Shown here one piece after another: positions 33,235 through 41,788 of a DNA stretch of 64,000 nt. A model generated the notes under the pieces. The model was given only the letters and a program-made list of their open reading frames with translations. It made no database searches and was not told the DNA's origin. How positions within the stretch are numbered: the stretch's first letter is position 1; each line of letters begins with the position of its first letter. The position numbers and the translations under genes were made by a program. This DNA comes from Denitrobaculum sp965232285. GTDB taxonomy: Bacteria; Pseudomonadota; Alphaproteobacteria; Kiloniellales; Kiloniellaceae. The stretch lies in contig CBDDPL010000004.1 in the NCBI GenBank assembly GCA_965232285.1, positions 4,154,001 through 4,218,000 of the forward strand. Direction: 5' to 3'.

Positions 33235-36234
33235 ATGTGGAGAAAGGCAGGATTAGGCAGCCGGCTGTTGCTGGCTTTTCTGGCAATCGCCGGACTACCC
33301 TCGCTCGCCGGGCTGCTCGGCTGGGTCGAACTGCGCGACGTCGCCCAGACTCAGTCGATCATCGTCGAACGCACCATCCCCGCGGTGGCGGAAGTGCGCG
33401 CTATTGCCGAGGAAAGCGCGCGGATCGTCTCACTTGCCCCGGAACTCGCCGAGGTCTCCACCCAAGCCGGCCGCCGCGCCCGCGCCGCCTATCTCATGGG
33501 TCAGGTTGCCGCGCTGCGCCAGCGCCTCGAAGACTTCGAAGCCCTCGCGCCCGACGCCACCCCCGATGCCTCTGCCGTGACGGCCATGACCGAAACGGTC
33601 GAGCGGATCAGCGCCGATATCGTCAATCTCAACCGCATGGCCCAGCGGCGCCTTTTCCTGCGCAGCCTCTTCGACAATCGCTTGAACGATGGAATTACAG
33701 CGGCTGAGGATCTCGTACAGTTGACCAACACGCTGGTCGCCAACGCCCATATGGGCACGACCGCCACCATCTCGAACCTCTACGAAATCGACGAGCAGAA
33801 CGCCGCGCGGGAGGAGCGTTTCCGGACCTTCGACAAGCTGCTCGAGGTCGACCTCTTCCAGTTGGAAAGGATGTATGAACTCCGCTCCCGCTCCGCCGGC
33901 ATCGGCCTGCTGATGAACCAGCTCAAGACAGCGGATGCGGTGACGGCCATAGCCCGCATCAAGGAGGAATTCGACAGCCACTTCGCCACCGTCGAGCGCC
34001 GGGTCGGCGCGATCCTGGACCCGGTGCGCGCGGCGCAGGCCCAGGACCTGGTGGACAAACTCCGCCGGCTCAAAGGGGGCGGGCAACTGAGCGAGAGTGT
34101 CTTCGAACTACGCCGGCAGGCCGTGGAGACGGAAGACGCGATCCAGCGGCTCCAGGACCACGGCCGGGCCACCTCGGCACAGCTCGGACGCAAGGCCCAG
34201 GATCTGGTCGATCAGTCCGAAGCCCTGGCCAGGGCCGCCGGTGCCGAAGCCGAGCAGGCGGTCAGCGACGGTCTGATCCGCCTCATGCTTGTCACCCTGA
34301 CCGCCCTGGCGATCTCCGGCGGCATTCTCTGGTTCTATGTGCGGGGCAACGTGATCCGGCGGCTGGATCGCCTGGCCCATTCCATGGTCGCTCTGGCCCA
34401 CGGCGATCACAACATCACCATCGCGCCGGAAGGCGCCGACGAAATCGCCGGCATGGAGCGCTCGACCGAGGTCTTTCGCGAGCAGGCGATTCGGAAAAGC
34501 AAGCTGGAGGCCGAGCGGGTCCAGACGGAACGGGAGCTCCGGCAACACCGCAATGAACTCCAGAATCTCGTCGACCACCGCACGGTCGAGCTGCAGGAGG
34601 AAGTCACGGCGCACGCGGACGCCCGACGCAAGGCGGAAAAAGCGGACCGGGCCAAGTCGGAGTTCCTGGCCATGATGAGCCACGAAATCCGCACTCCCAT
34701 GAACGGCATCCTCGGTATGCTTCGCATTCTCTCCGAAACAGGCCTGCGCGACGACCAGAACCGCCACGTGGTCACGGCACTGGCCTCGGGCGAGAGCCTG
34801 CTTGCCATCCTCAACGACATTCTCGACTTCTCGAAGCTCGAGCACGGGCACCTCGAGGTCGAATGCGTCGACTTCGATCCTGCGGCCCTCACCAGCCAGA
34901 TCGTCGATCTCTTCCGGCCCCGGGCAACCGAACGGAACGTGCGGCTGATCATGGATTACCCGGAGGATCTGCCCGGCGCGCTCTGCGGCGACCCGGCCAA
35001 GCTGCGGCAGATCCTCTTCAACCTGGTCTCCAACGCCCTGAAGTTCACCCGCGACGGCGAAGTCATCCTGCGCGTCCGCAAGCTGTCGGAGAGCGAAAAA
35101 GATGTGACGCTGGTCTTCGAGGTCAGCGACACCGGCACCGGCATCCCGCCGGACGCGCAGGAGAAGATCTTCGACGCCTTCATTCAGGTCGACGCCTCCA
35201 TCGCACGCCGCTACGGCGGCAGCGGACTAGGCCTTGCCATCTCGAAGCGTTTCGCCGACGCGCTGGCGGCCGATCTGACAGTCGAGAGCACGCCCGGCGT
35301 CGGGTCGGTCTTTTCCCTGCGCCTGAAGCTCGATATCGGCGATGGCAAGCTGATCGATTCACCACTCGCCGGCGCCGAATCCTTCGATCAGCTTGAACCT
35401 TTGCGGGTGCTGGTCGTCGAGGACAACGACGTCAATCAATTGGTGGCACAGAGCTATCTGGCGCGCATGGGCCACGACGCGGTCTGCGTCCAGGATGGTT
35501 TCGCCGCGCTGGCCGCCGCTCAGAACAGCCCCTACGACGTCATCCTCATGGACATCAACCTGCCGCACATGGACGGGGTCGAGGCGACCCGCCGCATTCG
35601 CCGCCTGAGCGACCGGCGCTGTGCGGAGGTGCCGATCATCGCCATGTCCGCACAGGTCGCCAGCGAGGATATCGAAGACTATCTGGACGCCGGCATGGAT
35701 TGCTTCCTGGCAAAACCGGTTTCGCCGGAGCGCCTCGTCGCGGCACTGCGGGAAGCGACCTCCGGCGCCAAGCGCGGGGTCTTTCTCTCGCCCCGCTTCT
35801 TCTCCGCCTCGCCCGGCCCCGCCCAAAACAGCGCGCTCGAATCCAACGATATCCTGCGGGAAACCCTGGTCCACGACCTTGAAGTCCTGGGCGCCCAGCG
35901 AACCGAGGAAATCGTCAAGCTCTTCGTGGACAACTGCGCGGAAAGCATCGGTATGATCGAAGCGGCCCTCACCGCCGAGGAGTTCGAGAAAGCCGCGGCC
36001 ATCGCCCATCGCCTCAAGTCTTCCACGGCCAACTTCCGGCTGGATTCACTGTCAGCTCTTCTCGAGCGCCTCGAAACAGAACTGCGCGGAGAGAACGACG
36101 CAGCCATTCAGCAATTGATGCAGGAACTAAGGCAAGAATCCCTGACGGCTTCGCGGCAGATTCTCCAACTCTGGTCCAGCCTGAACCAGGAAGTCGGAGA
36201 ACCCCGGCGCAAAGCGGTCGCTATCCCGTCGTAG
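33235..36234 (+). CDS. torS: TorS-like hybrid sensor histidine kinase
   Basis: A 999-residue membrane phosphorelay kinase. TM1 lies near residues 10-30 and TM2 near 345-365, with a large helical periplasmic sensor between. A HAMP domain (about 365-420) and coiled coil follow. HisKA has His483 in MSHEIRTPMNG. HATPase_c shows NLVSNALKF and DTGTGIP and GSGLGLAI. The receiver domain has Asp773 in LMDINLPHMDG, and the C-terminal HPt domain has His925 in AHRLKSSTANF. This domain order is that of TorS, which works with TorT and TorR. The ATG used has only a weak ribosome binding site. The 3' end overlaps the convergent torR by 14 bp. Confidence 0.88.
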   Translation: MWRKAGLGSRLLLAFLAIAGLPSLAGLLGWVELRDVAQTQSIIVERTIPAVAEVRAIAEESARIVSLAPELAEVSTQAGRRARAAYLMGQVAALRQRLEDFEALAPDATPDASAVTAMTETVERISADIVNLNRMAQRRLFLRSLFDNRLNDGITAAEDLVQLTNTLVANAHMGTTATISNLYEIDEQNAAREERFRTFDKLLEVDLFQLERMYELRSRSAGIGLLMNQLKTADAVTAIARIKEEFDSHFATVERRVGAILDPVRAAQAQDLVDKLRRLKGGGQLSESVFELRRQAVETEDAIQRLQDHGRATSAQLGRKAQDLVDQSEALARAAGAEAEQAVSDGLIRLMLVTLTALAISGGILWFYVRGNVIRRLDRLAHSMVALAHGDHNITIAPEGADEIAGMERSTEVFREQAIRKSKLEAERVQTERELRQHRNELQNLVDHRTVELQEEVTAHADARRKAEKADRAKSEFLAMMSHEIRTPMNGILGMLRILSETGLRDDQNRHVVTALASGESLLAILNDILDFSKLEHGHLEVECVDFDPAALTSQIVDLFRPRATERNVRLIMDYPEDLPGALCGDPAKLRQILFNLVSNALKFTRDGEVILRVRKLSESEKDVTLVFEVSDTGTGIPPDAQEKIFDAFIQVDASIARRYGGSGLGLAISKRFADALAADLTVESTPGVGSVFSLRLKLDIGDGKLIDSPLAGAESFDQLEPLRVLVVEDNDVNQLVAQSYLARMGHDAVCVQDGFAALAAAQNSPYDVILMDINLPHMDGVEATRRIRRLSDRRCAEVPIIAMSAQVASEDIEDYLDAGMDCFLAKPVSPERLVAALREATSGAKRGVFLSPRFFSASPGPAQNSALESNDILRETLVHDLEVLGAQRTEEIVKLFVDNCAESIGMIEAALTAEEFEKAAAIAHRLKSSTANFRLDSLSALLERLETELRGENDAAIQQLMQELRQESLTASRQILQLWSSLNQEVGEPRRKAVAIPS

Positions 36235-36922
36235 CGACGAACACATAGCCTTCGCCATGCGCGGTCACGATCTTTTCGGGGCCGCAGGCGTCCTGCTGCA
36301 GCTTTTTACGCAGTCGACGGACCAGCACATCCACCGTGCGATCATTGGACTCCCAGCGCCGGCGCGTGATCGCGCTCATCAGGCGTTCACGGCTGAGCAC
36401 TTCGCCCCGGTGCGCAAGAAAAACCTTGAGCAGTTCATACTCGCCCCGCGTCAAAGAAACGCTTTCCTGCTCCGGTGACAGCAGGTGGCGGCGGGTCTCA
36501 TCGAAGGTCCAGCCGTCGAAACGCCAGAGTGAATCGCTGGTCCGGCGCACCGCCTCGGTCCGCCGCAGGAGATTCTTGACCCGGACCAGGAGCTCCCGTC
36601 GATTGAAGGGTTTCGTCACGTAATCGTCCGCGCCGAGTTCCAGGCCGACGATGCGATCCACGTCATCCTTCCGACCGGTCAGGAGAATGATGCCGATTTC
36701 CGACTTCGCGCGCTGCTCGCGGGTGATTTCAAGCCCATCCTTGCCCGGCAGGTTGATATCGACGATCAGTAGGTCCGCGGCGTCGTTCGCCAGGACCTCT
36801 TCCATCTCCTCGGCGCTCTCGGTCTCGGTGACCCGGTAGCCCTGCGCCTCGAAGTAGCCGGCCAGCGTCTTCCGGCTGACCGGGTCGTCCTCGACAATCA
36901 CGATGTTCGGTGCTTCGGTCAC
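36221..36922 (-). CDS. torR: TorR-like OmpR-family response regulator
   Basis: A 233-residue response regulator. The receiver domain has the acidic pair at Glu11-Asp13, phospho-acceptor Asp55 in LLIVDINLPGKDG, and Lys near 105 in VTKPFNRRELL. The C-terminal winged helix (about residues 135-230) has LTRGEYELLKVFLAHRGEVL and VDVLVRRLRKKLQ. It is convergent with torS (14-bp overlap) and divergent from tmoX, so regulator and transporter share one promoter region containing tor-box-like repeats. In E. coli TorR activates torCAD; no TMAO reductase is present here. Confidence 0.85.
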   Translation of the reverse strand: MTEAPNIVIVEDDPVSRKTLAGYFEAQGYRVTETESAEEMEEVLANDAADLLIVDINLPGKDGLEITREQRAKSEIGIILLTGRKDDVDRIVGLELGADDYVTKPFNRRELLVRVKNLLRRTEAVRRTSDSLWRFDGWTFDETRRHLLSPEQESVSLTRGEYELLKVFLAHRGEVLSRERLMSAITRRRWESNDRTVDVLVRRLRKKLQQDACGPEKIVTAHGEGYVFVATTG

Positions 36923-36978
36923 CGAGCGGTTCTCCCCTTAAGAGCTCTATACCTCAGCATACAGGCCGCCCACCCCTC

Positions 36979-37041
36979 CTGTTAACAAATTTTCACAAAC
37001 TACAACAGCCTGTTCACGCCGGAGGCCTTACCCGTTCACAT
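36979..37041. promoter_or_regulatory. Tor-box-like direct repeats between torR and tmoX
   Basis: Three 10-bp repeats face the same way: CTGTTAACAA (36979), CTGTTCACGC (37010) and CCGTTCACAT (37032-37041). They resemble the E. coli tor box CTGTTCATAT and are spaced 31 and 22 bp apart, close to three and two helical turns. They lie between the divergent torR and tmoX starts, as expected for TorR control of the importer. Confidence 0.55.
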
Positions 37042-37193
37042 CCCCCCGCTAACCTTAGTGAAAACAATGGGTGATTCTGCGGTCTTGGTTCAGCACCAGC
37101 TTTGGACCCTTCCGACCGATCCCTGGCCCAAAAGAACAAACGGCAAGGGCACCGCAAATCCTGCGGCGCCGAAAACAACAGGAGAGGCAAAAA

Positions 37194-38147
37194 ATGAAAT
37201 CCACACTTCGCAACCTGACTCTGGGCGTCGCCCTCTCGGCCATGGCCGCGACGACGGCCTGGGCCGACGTGCCGGAATCCGAAGATCCGATCATCATTCC
37301 GACCCACAACTGGTCCAGTCAGATCGTGATGTCACACGTCGTCGGCCGCATCTACGAAAGCATGGGCTATAACGTCGAATACACCCCGACCGACAGCCAG
37401 GCGGTCTACGAGGCGGTGCGCCTCGGCGACGTCACCCTGGAGCTGGAAGTCTGGGAAGGCGCCTTTGGCGTGGCCTTTAACGCGGCCCTGGAAAAGGGTG
37501 GTATCGTCGATGTCGGCGACCACAATGCCGTGACGCGGGAAGAATGGTGGTATCCGAAATACGTCGAGGAACTTTGTCCCGGCCTGCCGGACTGGAAAGC
37601 GCTCAATGCCTGTGCGGCGAAGTTTGCCACGCCGGAGACCAAACCGAAGGGCCGCTTCCTGGCCGGCCCCGTCGACTGGCTCAAGCACGACCACGAGCGG
37701 GTCGAAGCGCTGGGCATCGACTTCGAGGTGGTGAACGCCGGTTCCGCCTCGGCGCTCTGGGCTGAGTTGAAGTCCGCCTCCGACCGCAAGGCGCCGATCG
37801 TACTCTTCAACTGGACGCCAAACTTCATCGAAGCGATCTACGAAGGTAACTTCATCGAGTTTCCGGAGTATGGCGCGGGCTGCAAGGACGACCCGAGTTG
37901 GGGCCCCAACAAGGAAATGACCTATGACTGCGGCAATCCGGCCGACGGCTATCTGAAGAAAGCCGCCTGGGACGGCATGGAAGCCAAGTGGCCGGCCGCC
38001 TACGCCGCGCTGCAGAAGATCTCCTTCACCAACGCCCAGATCGCCAAGATGGCGGCCCTGGTCGACGTGGATGAGCTTGAGCCGGAAGAGGCCGCAGAAG
38101 CCTGGCTGGAAGGCAACAAGGACGTTTGGGAACCCTGGACGAAGTAA
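37194..38147 (+). CDS. tmoX: TMAO/betaine-type ABC substrate-binding protein
   Basis: A 317-residue OpuAC-type periplasmic binding protein. The ATG at 37194 has a strong AGGAGAGG site; a Sec signal peptide ends near AWA (residue 24). Aromatic residues suited to caging a quaternary or N-oxide amine are Trp40 (THNW), Trp87 and Glu88 (VWEGAF), Trp118/119 (REEWWYP) and Trp207 (FNWTPNF). Cys230 and Cys246 could form a disulfide around GCKDDPSW. TmoX is preferred over ProX or ChoX because TorTSR lies alongside and the permease is of the fused type. Ligand identity remains inference. The frame extends 41 codons upstream but that part is not coding. Confidence 0.72.
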   Translation: MKSTLRNLTLGVALSAMAATTAWADVPESEDPIIIPTHNWSSQIVMSHVVGRIYESMGYNVEYTPTDSQAVYEAVRLGDVTLELEVWEGAFGVAFNAALEKGGIVDVGDHNAVTREEWWYPKYVEELCPGLPDWKALNACAAKFATPETKPKGRFLAGPVDWLKHDHERVEALGIDFEVVNAGSASALWAELKSASDRKAPIVLFNWTPNFIEAIYEGNFIEFPEYGAGCKDDPSWGPNKEMTYDCGNPADGYLKKAAWDGMEAKWPAAYAALQKISFTNAQIAKMAALVDVDELEPEEAAEAWLEGNKDVWEPWTK

Positions 38148-38165
38148 GCTCCGGGAACCTGACGC

Positions 38166-38275
38166 GCGACCGGCGGGCGCGCCAGCACGCCGCCGCCGGT
38201 CGCAGCGTCTTTGCTTACCAAAAGCACAAACTGATCAAGCCCCCGGTTCCCAGAAACCGTAGGGGCTTGAGCCCC
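38166..38275 (+). promoter_or_regulatory. Intercistronic hairpins between tmoX and tmoV
   Basis: The 155-bp gap holds a GCGACCGGCGG/CCGCCGGTCGC stem (38166-38176 with 38193-38203). A second stem, TCAAGCCCC (38235-38243) with GGGGCTTGA (38262-38270), encloses GGTT/AACC. GGGGCTTGAGCCCC (38262-38275) followed by TTT can also fold alone, and the two folds exclude each other. Likely effects are 3' protection of tmoX mRNA and reduced read-through into tmoV. Confidence 0.55.
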
Positions 38276-38302
38276 TTTCAGACAGCAGCCCAGAGATCAG
38301 CC

Positions 38303-39367
38303 ATGTCCTCCGCTATCAGCGCCCGAAGCAATGACACCCCCGGTGAAACGGTTATCGAATGCACAAACCTTTGGAAGGTCTTCGGAGACAATCCCGAGGC
38401 CTTTCTCAAGCAACATGGCGGCGCACCTTCGGACGAAGCGTTGCGCGCCGGCGGATACGTGCCGGCGGTCAAGAACGTCTCCCTGAAGATCGGGCGCGGC
38501 GAGATGCTGGTGGTCATGGGGCTGTCCGGATCGGGCAAGTCGACACTGGTGCGCTGCCTCTCGCGCCTGATTGAATCGACCGCGGGTTCAATCACGGTCG
38601 AAGGACAGGACCTGCTGGGCCTTGGCGAGAAAGAGCTGATCGAACTGCGCCGCTCCAAGATGGGCATGGTGTTTCAGAACTTTGCCCTGCTGCCCCATCG
38701 CACGGTGCTGCAGAACGTGGCCTTCCCGCTCGAGATGCGCGGGCAGTCGAGAGAGGAATGCCGCAAACGGGCGCTGGAAGTCATCGAACTGGTGGGGCTC
38801 GAGGGACGGGAGGATCATTTCCCGCGCGAGCTCTCCGGGGGTCAGCAGCAACGGGTGGGGATCGCCCGTTCCCTCGCCATCGAACCGGATATCTGGTTTC
38901 TCGACGAGCCCTTCTCCGCGCTCGACCCTCTGATCCGGCGCGAGATGCAGGACGAGTTTCTGCGCCTGCAGGGCATGCTGGGCAAGACCATCGTCTTCAT
39001 CACCCATGACTTCGACGAGGCCCTGCGCCTCGCCGACCGCATCGCCATCATGTACCACGGCAACCTGGAACAGGTGGACCGGCCGGATCGCATCGTCACC
39101 AATCCTTCGACCGACTACGTCGCCAAGTTCACCCGGGAGATTCCTAAGGCCCGGGTCGTCCAGGTGGGCAACCTGACCGAACCGCTGGCCGGCAGCACGC
39201 CGGAGGGCGAGCCCGTTGCCGAGGGCGCGACGATCGCTTCGATCGCCCGGCGGCTGATTTCTTCGGACGCGCCATCCCTGGCGGTTGCCGACAGCAGGGG
39301 CGCGATTGTCGGGACGCTGTCGCGGCAGTCTGCCCTGCAGTTGCTCCTCGATGACGAGGCCGCGTGA
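38303..39367 (+). CDS. tmoV: TMAO/betaine-type ABC transporter ATPase with CBS domain
   Basis: A 354-residue cytoplasmic ATPase. The ATG at 38303 (MSSAISARSN) is chosen; the upstream in-frame region lies in hairpins. Walker A is GLSGSGKSTL, the Q loop is MVFQNFALLPHRTVL, the signature is LSGGQQQRVGIARSLA, and Walker B is IWFLDEPFSALDP, followed by the ITHD switch. The N-terminal NLWKVFGDNPEAF stretch and the C-terminal CBS-like tail (about residues 270-350) are typical of ProV/OpuAA-type ATPases for betaine-like solutes. It overlaps tmoW by an ATGA. Confidence 0.85.
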   Translation: MSSAISARSNDTPGETVIECTNLWKVFGDNPEAFLKQHGGAPSDEALRAGGYVPAVKNVSLKIGRGEMLVVMGLSGSGKSTLVRCLSRLIESTAGSITVEGQDLLGLGEKELIELRRSKMGMVFQNFALLPHRTVLQNVAFPLEMRGQSREECRKRALEVIELVGLEGREDHFPRELSGGQQQRVGIARSLAIEPDIWFLDEPFSALDPLIRREMQDEFLRLQGMLGKTIVFITHDFDEALRLADRIAIMYHGNLEQVDRPDRIVTNPSTDYVAKFTREIPKARVVQVGNLTEPLAGSTPEGEPVAEGATIASIARRLISSDAPSLAVADSRGAIVGTLSRQSALQLLLDDEAA

Positions 39368-41358
39368 TGGCCACGATCGACACTGCCGATACGGGCAAGG
39401 AAACGGGCGCGGCTGAAGGCGCGAAGCAACAGGGGTTCGGCGCCAAACAGTTGTTTTACGGCCTGCTCGGCCTCTTCGCCGCGCTGCTGATCCTGAAGGC
39501 CTTTCTGCCTGCCGGGTTGGTACGACCGCCGGAATGGCTGGTCCTGCCCATGGCGACCTGGATCAACAGCTTCTTCGATTTTCTGCAGAACGATCTGAAG
39601 CTGACGGTGGTGACGCGCGGTATCGCCGCCGCGGTCGCCTGGCTGCTCGATGTCATCAGCAACATCCTGATGGGTTCGCGCGGTGGTTTCGGACTGCCGG
39701 CCGTTCCCTGGACGGTGCTGGCCGTCACCGGCTTCATGGTCGGCTATGCCCTGAAGGGCTGGCGCCTGGGCGCGCTGACCGGCGGGACCTTCGTCTATCT
39801 CGCGGTCTTCGGCCAATGGAAGTGGGCCATGGAAACCCTCTCCCTGGTCGCGGTCGCGGCGCCGCTTGCGGTCGGTCTCGGACTGGCCCTGGGGATCGCC
39901 GCCTACAAGCGCGCCTGGGTCGAACAACTGTTGATCCCGCTGCTGAATATCTCCCAGTCCATGCCGCATTTCGCCTACCTGATTCCGGTCGTGGTCTTCT
40001 TCGGCATCGGCGATCATGCCGGGGCCATCGCCACGATCATCTTCGCCACGCCGCCGATGATCCGCATGACCCTGCTGGGCATGAAGAAGGTCCCGCCGGA
40101 GGTCGTCGAATCCGGCAAGATGTGCGGCTCCACCAAATGGCAGTTGCTTCGCCATGTGCAGGTTCCGACCGCGCGCACGGAGATCCTGGTCGGCGTCAAC
40201 CAGGTGATCATGCAGTGCCTGGCCATGGTCGTGATCGCCTCCTTTATCGGCGCACCCGGCCTGGGCTACAAACTGCTGCTCATGCTGCAGTCTCTGAAGA
40301 TCGGCAAGTCGCTGGAGCTGGGCGTTTCGATCGTCCTGATCGCCATCGCCCTGGACCGCTGTTCCAAGGCCTGGGCCGAACGCCAGCCGGTGCACCACGA
40401 AAAGGGCGTGCCCTGGCATCAGCGCCACCGGCTCTGGCTGATCTGGGGCGGGCTCGTGGCCGCCGCCCTGGTCGCCACGCAACTACATGACTGGGCGCAT
40501 CTGATTCCACGCCGCAAGGCCCTCTCAACCGCACCCTTCTGGGACACCATTGTCGGCTGGATCACCATCGCGCTGTTCGATGCCGCCCAGGCACTGAGAA
40601 CCTTTTTGTCCTTGAGCGTCCTGATTCCCATGCGCGACGCCTACCTCTACGCACCCTTCTCGGCGGTGATCCTGCTGGTCGCGGGGGCCGGCTACATCCT
40701 GGGCGGACTCCGTTCGGCGCTGGTCTGCGGCAGCTTCATCGGCTTCATCGCCCTCTCCGGATTCTGGGACCGGGCGATGATCACGGCCTATATGGTCAGT
40801 TTCGCCGTGCTGATCTCGGTCCTCTTCGGTCTGCCGCTCGGGATCTGGGCCGCCCGCCGGGAGAAACGGGGCCGCGCGGCGCTGCTGCTCTGCGACACCT
40901 TTCAGACCTTCCCCAGCTTCATCTACCTGATCCCGGTGATCATGCTATTTCAGGTCAACGACGTCTCGGCGATCGGGGCGGTGATCATCTATGCGACCAT
41001 TCCCATCGTGCGCTACACCATCGAGGGGCTGCGCAACGTCCCCGAAAGCCTGCGCGAAGCGGTGCAGATGTCCGGTGCCAACCGCTGGCAGAGGCTGATC
41101 AATCTCGAGCTGCCGGTGGCTCTGCCACACATTATGGTCGGGGTGAACCAGACCGTGATGTTCTCGCTCTTTATGGTCATCATCGCCGCCTTCATCGGGA
41201 CCCGGGACCTGGGGCAGGAGATGATGCGTGCACTCTCGGCGAACGATGTCGGCAAGGGACTGGTGCTCGGCTTCTGCGTGGCCTTCATGGGCCTGATCAT
41301 CGATCACCTGGTGACCCGCTGGTCGCATGACCGGAAACAGGCGCTCGGGCTGACTTAG
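39364..41358 (+). CDS. tmoW: TMAO/betaine-type ABC transporter fused permease
   Basis: A 664-residue inner-membrane protein with two BPD permease domains in tandem. The first EAA-like loop is GSTKWQLLRHVQVPTARTEI, the second GANRWQRLINLELPVALPHI, spaced by about 315 residues, each followed by VGVNQ. The N-terminus (residues 1-28) is a soluble leader, and hydrophobic segments occupy most of the rest. Usual ProW/OpuAB proteins have one such domain; the fused form is what marine TMAO importers (TmoW) show. It works with tmoX and tmoV, which precede it in the same operon. Confidence 0.83.
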   Translation: MMATIDTADTGKETGAAEGAKQQGFGAKQLFYGLLGLFAALLILKAFLPAGLVRPPEWLVLPMATWINSFFDFLQNDLKLTVVTRGIAAAVAWLLDVISNILMGSRGGFGLPAVPWTVLAVTGFMVGYALKGWRLGALTGGTFVYLAVFGQWKWAMETLSLVAVAAPLAVGLGLALGIAAYKRAWVEQLLIPLLNISQSMPHFAYLIPVVVFFGIGDHAGAIATIIFATPPMIRMTLLGMKKVPPEVVESGKMCGSTKWQLLRHVQVPTARTEILVGVNQVIMQCLAMVVIASFIGAPGLGYKLLLMLQSLKIGKSLELGVSIVLIAIALDRCSKAWAERQPVHHEKGVPWHQRHRLWLIWGGLVAAALVATQLHDWAHLIPRRKALSTAPFWDTIVGWITIALFDAAQALRTFLSLSVLIPMRDAYLYAPFSAVILLVAGAGYILGGLRSALVCGSFIGFIALSGFWDRAMITAYMVSFAVLISVLFGLPLGIWAARREKRGRAALLLCDTFQTFPSFIYLIPVIMLFQVNDVSAIGAVIIYATIPIVRYTIEGLRNVPESLREAVQMSGANRWQRLINLELPVALPHIMVGVNQTVMFSLFMVIIAAFIGTRDLGQEMMRALSANDVGKGLVLGFCVAFMGLIIDHLVTRWSHDRKQALGLT

Positions 41359-41469
41359 AGCACAATGCGTTTAATCGGACTCAAAATTCTCTGCCTTTCG
41401 ATCAGCAAGATGCTGATCTCAAACGCAAATTTTGAGGCGCTGTGATCCAGAAAAAACGCATTACGCTAT
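41357..41469. repeat. Dispersed palindromic element, copy B
   Basis: A ~113-bp palindrome starting inside the tmoW stop codon. Its ends are AGAGCACAATGCGTTT (41357-41372) and AAACGCATTACGCTAT (41454-41469). Arms CAAAATT/AATTTTG lie inside, around a 29-nt core (41396-41424) that is the reverse complement of the copy A core with one mismatch. The two copies are therefore in opposite orientation. Confidence 0.8.
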
Positions 41470-41488
41470 AAACTCCCGCGAGACAGCA

Positions 41489-41518
41489 AGAAAAAAGGCG
41501 CCGGCAAAAGCCGGCGCC
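41489..41518 (-). terminator. Terminator after the amt operon
   Basis: GGCGCCGGC (41497-41505) and GCCGGCGCC (41510-41518) form a 9-bp GC stem around AAAA. Read leftward it is followed by TTTTTTCTTG. It lies 28 bp past the stop of the 72-residue membrane protein gene. Confidence 0.92.
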
Positions 41519-41545
41519 AAGTTCGCTCGTCCGCGTCGTCGATGT

Positions 41546-41764
41546 TCAGTATCGATCGACGCTTTGCTCGATGTTCTCTTTTCTGTGGTTATGCTGTTTC
41601 TCGTATTCGATCTCTTCGGCCTCGTTCTTGAGCTGAACGATATGCCAGACGATCCAGAGGGCGACACCGATAAGAACCATCAACAGCTCCGCACCCTGGA
41701 AGGGATAGATCGCGCCGACATCCTTCAGGTCGACGGCCCAGCTTTCGTATCCAATGGTAGACAT
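41546..41764 (-). CDS. Small single-pass membrane protein beside amt
   Basis: A 72-residue protein, not recognised. Residues about 27-45 (ELLMVLIGVALWIVWHIV) form one membrane helix. The C-terminal third is charged and helical (NEAEEIEYEKQHNHRKENIE). It follows the amt-family gene by 24 bp and shares its terminator, so the two are one operon. A small partner or regulator of the transporter, in the place where GlnK is usually found, is a reasonable inference but has no direct support. Confidence 0.75.
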   Translation of the reverse strand: MSTIGYESWAVDLKDVGAIYPFQGAELLMVLIGVALWIVWHIVQLKNEAEEIEYEKQHNHRKENIEQSVDRY

Positions 41765-41788
41765 GGTTTTCTCCTTCTATCCCTTGCC

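Noticed and set aside
37194..41358. Naming the ABC importer proXVW or a choline system
   Set aside because: The fused permease and adjacent TorTSR favour a TMAO-type system. Betaine or choline remain possible and are noted in the entries.
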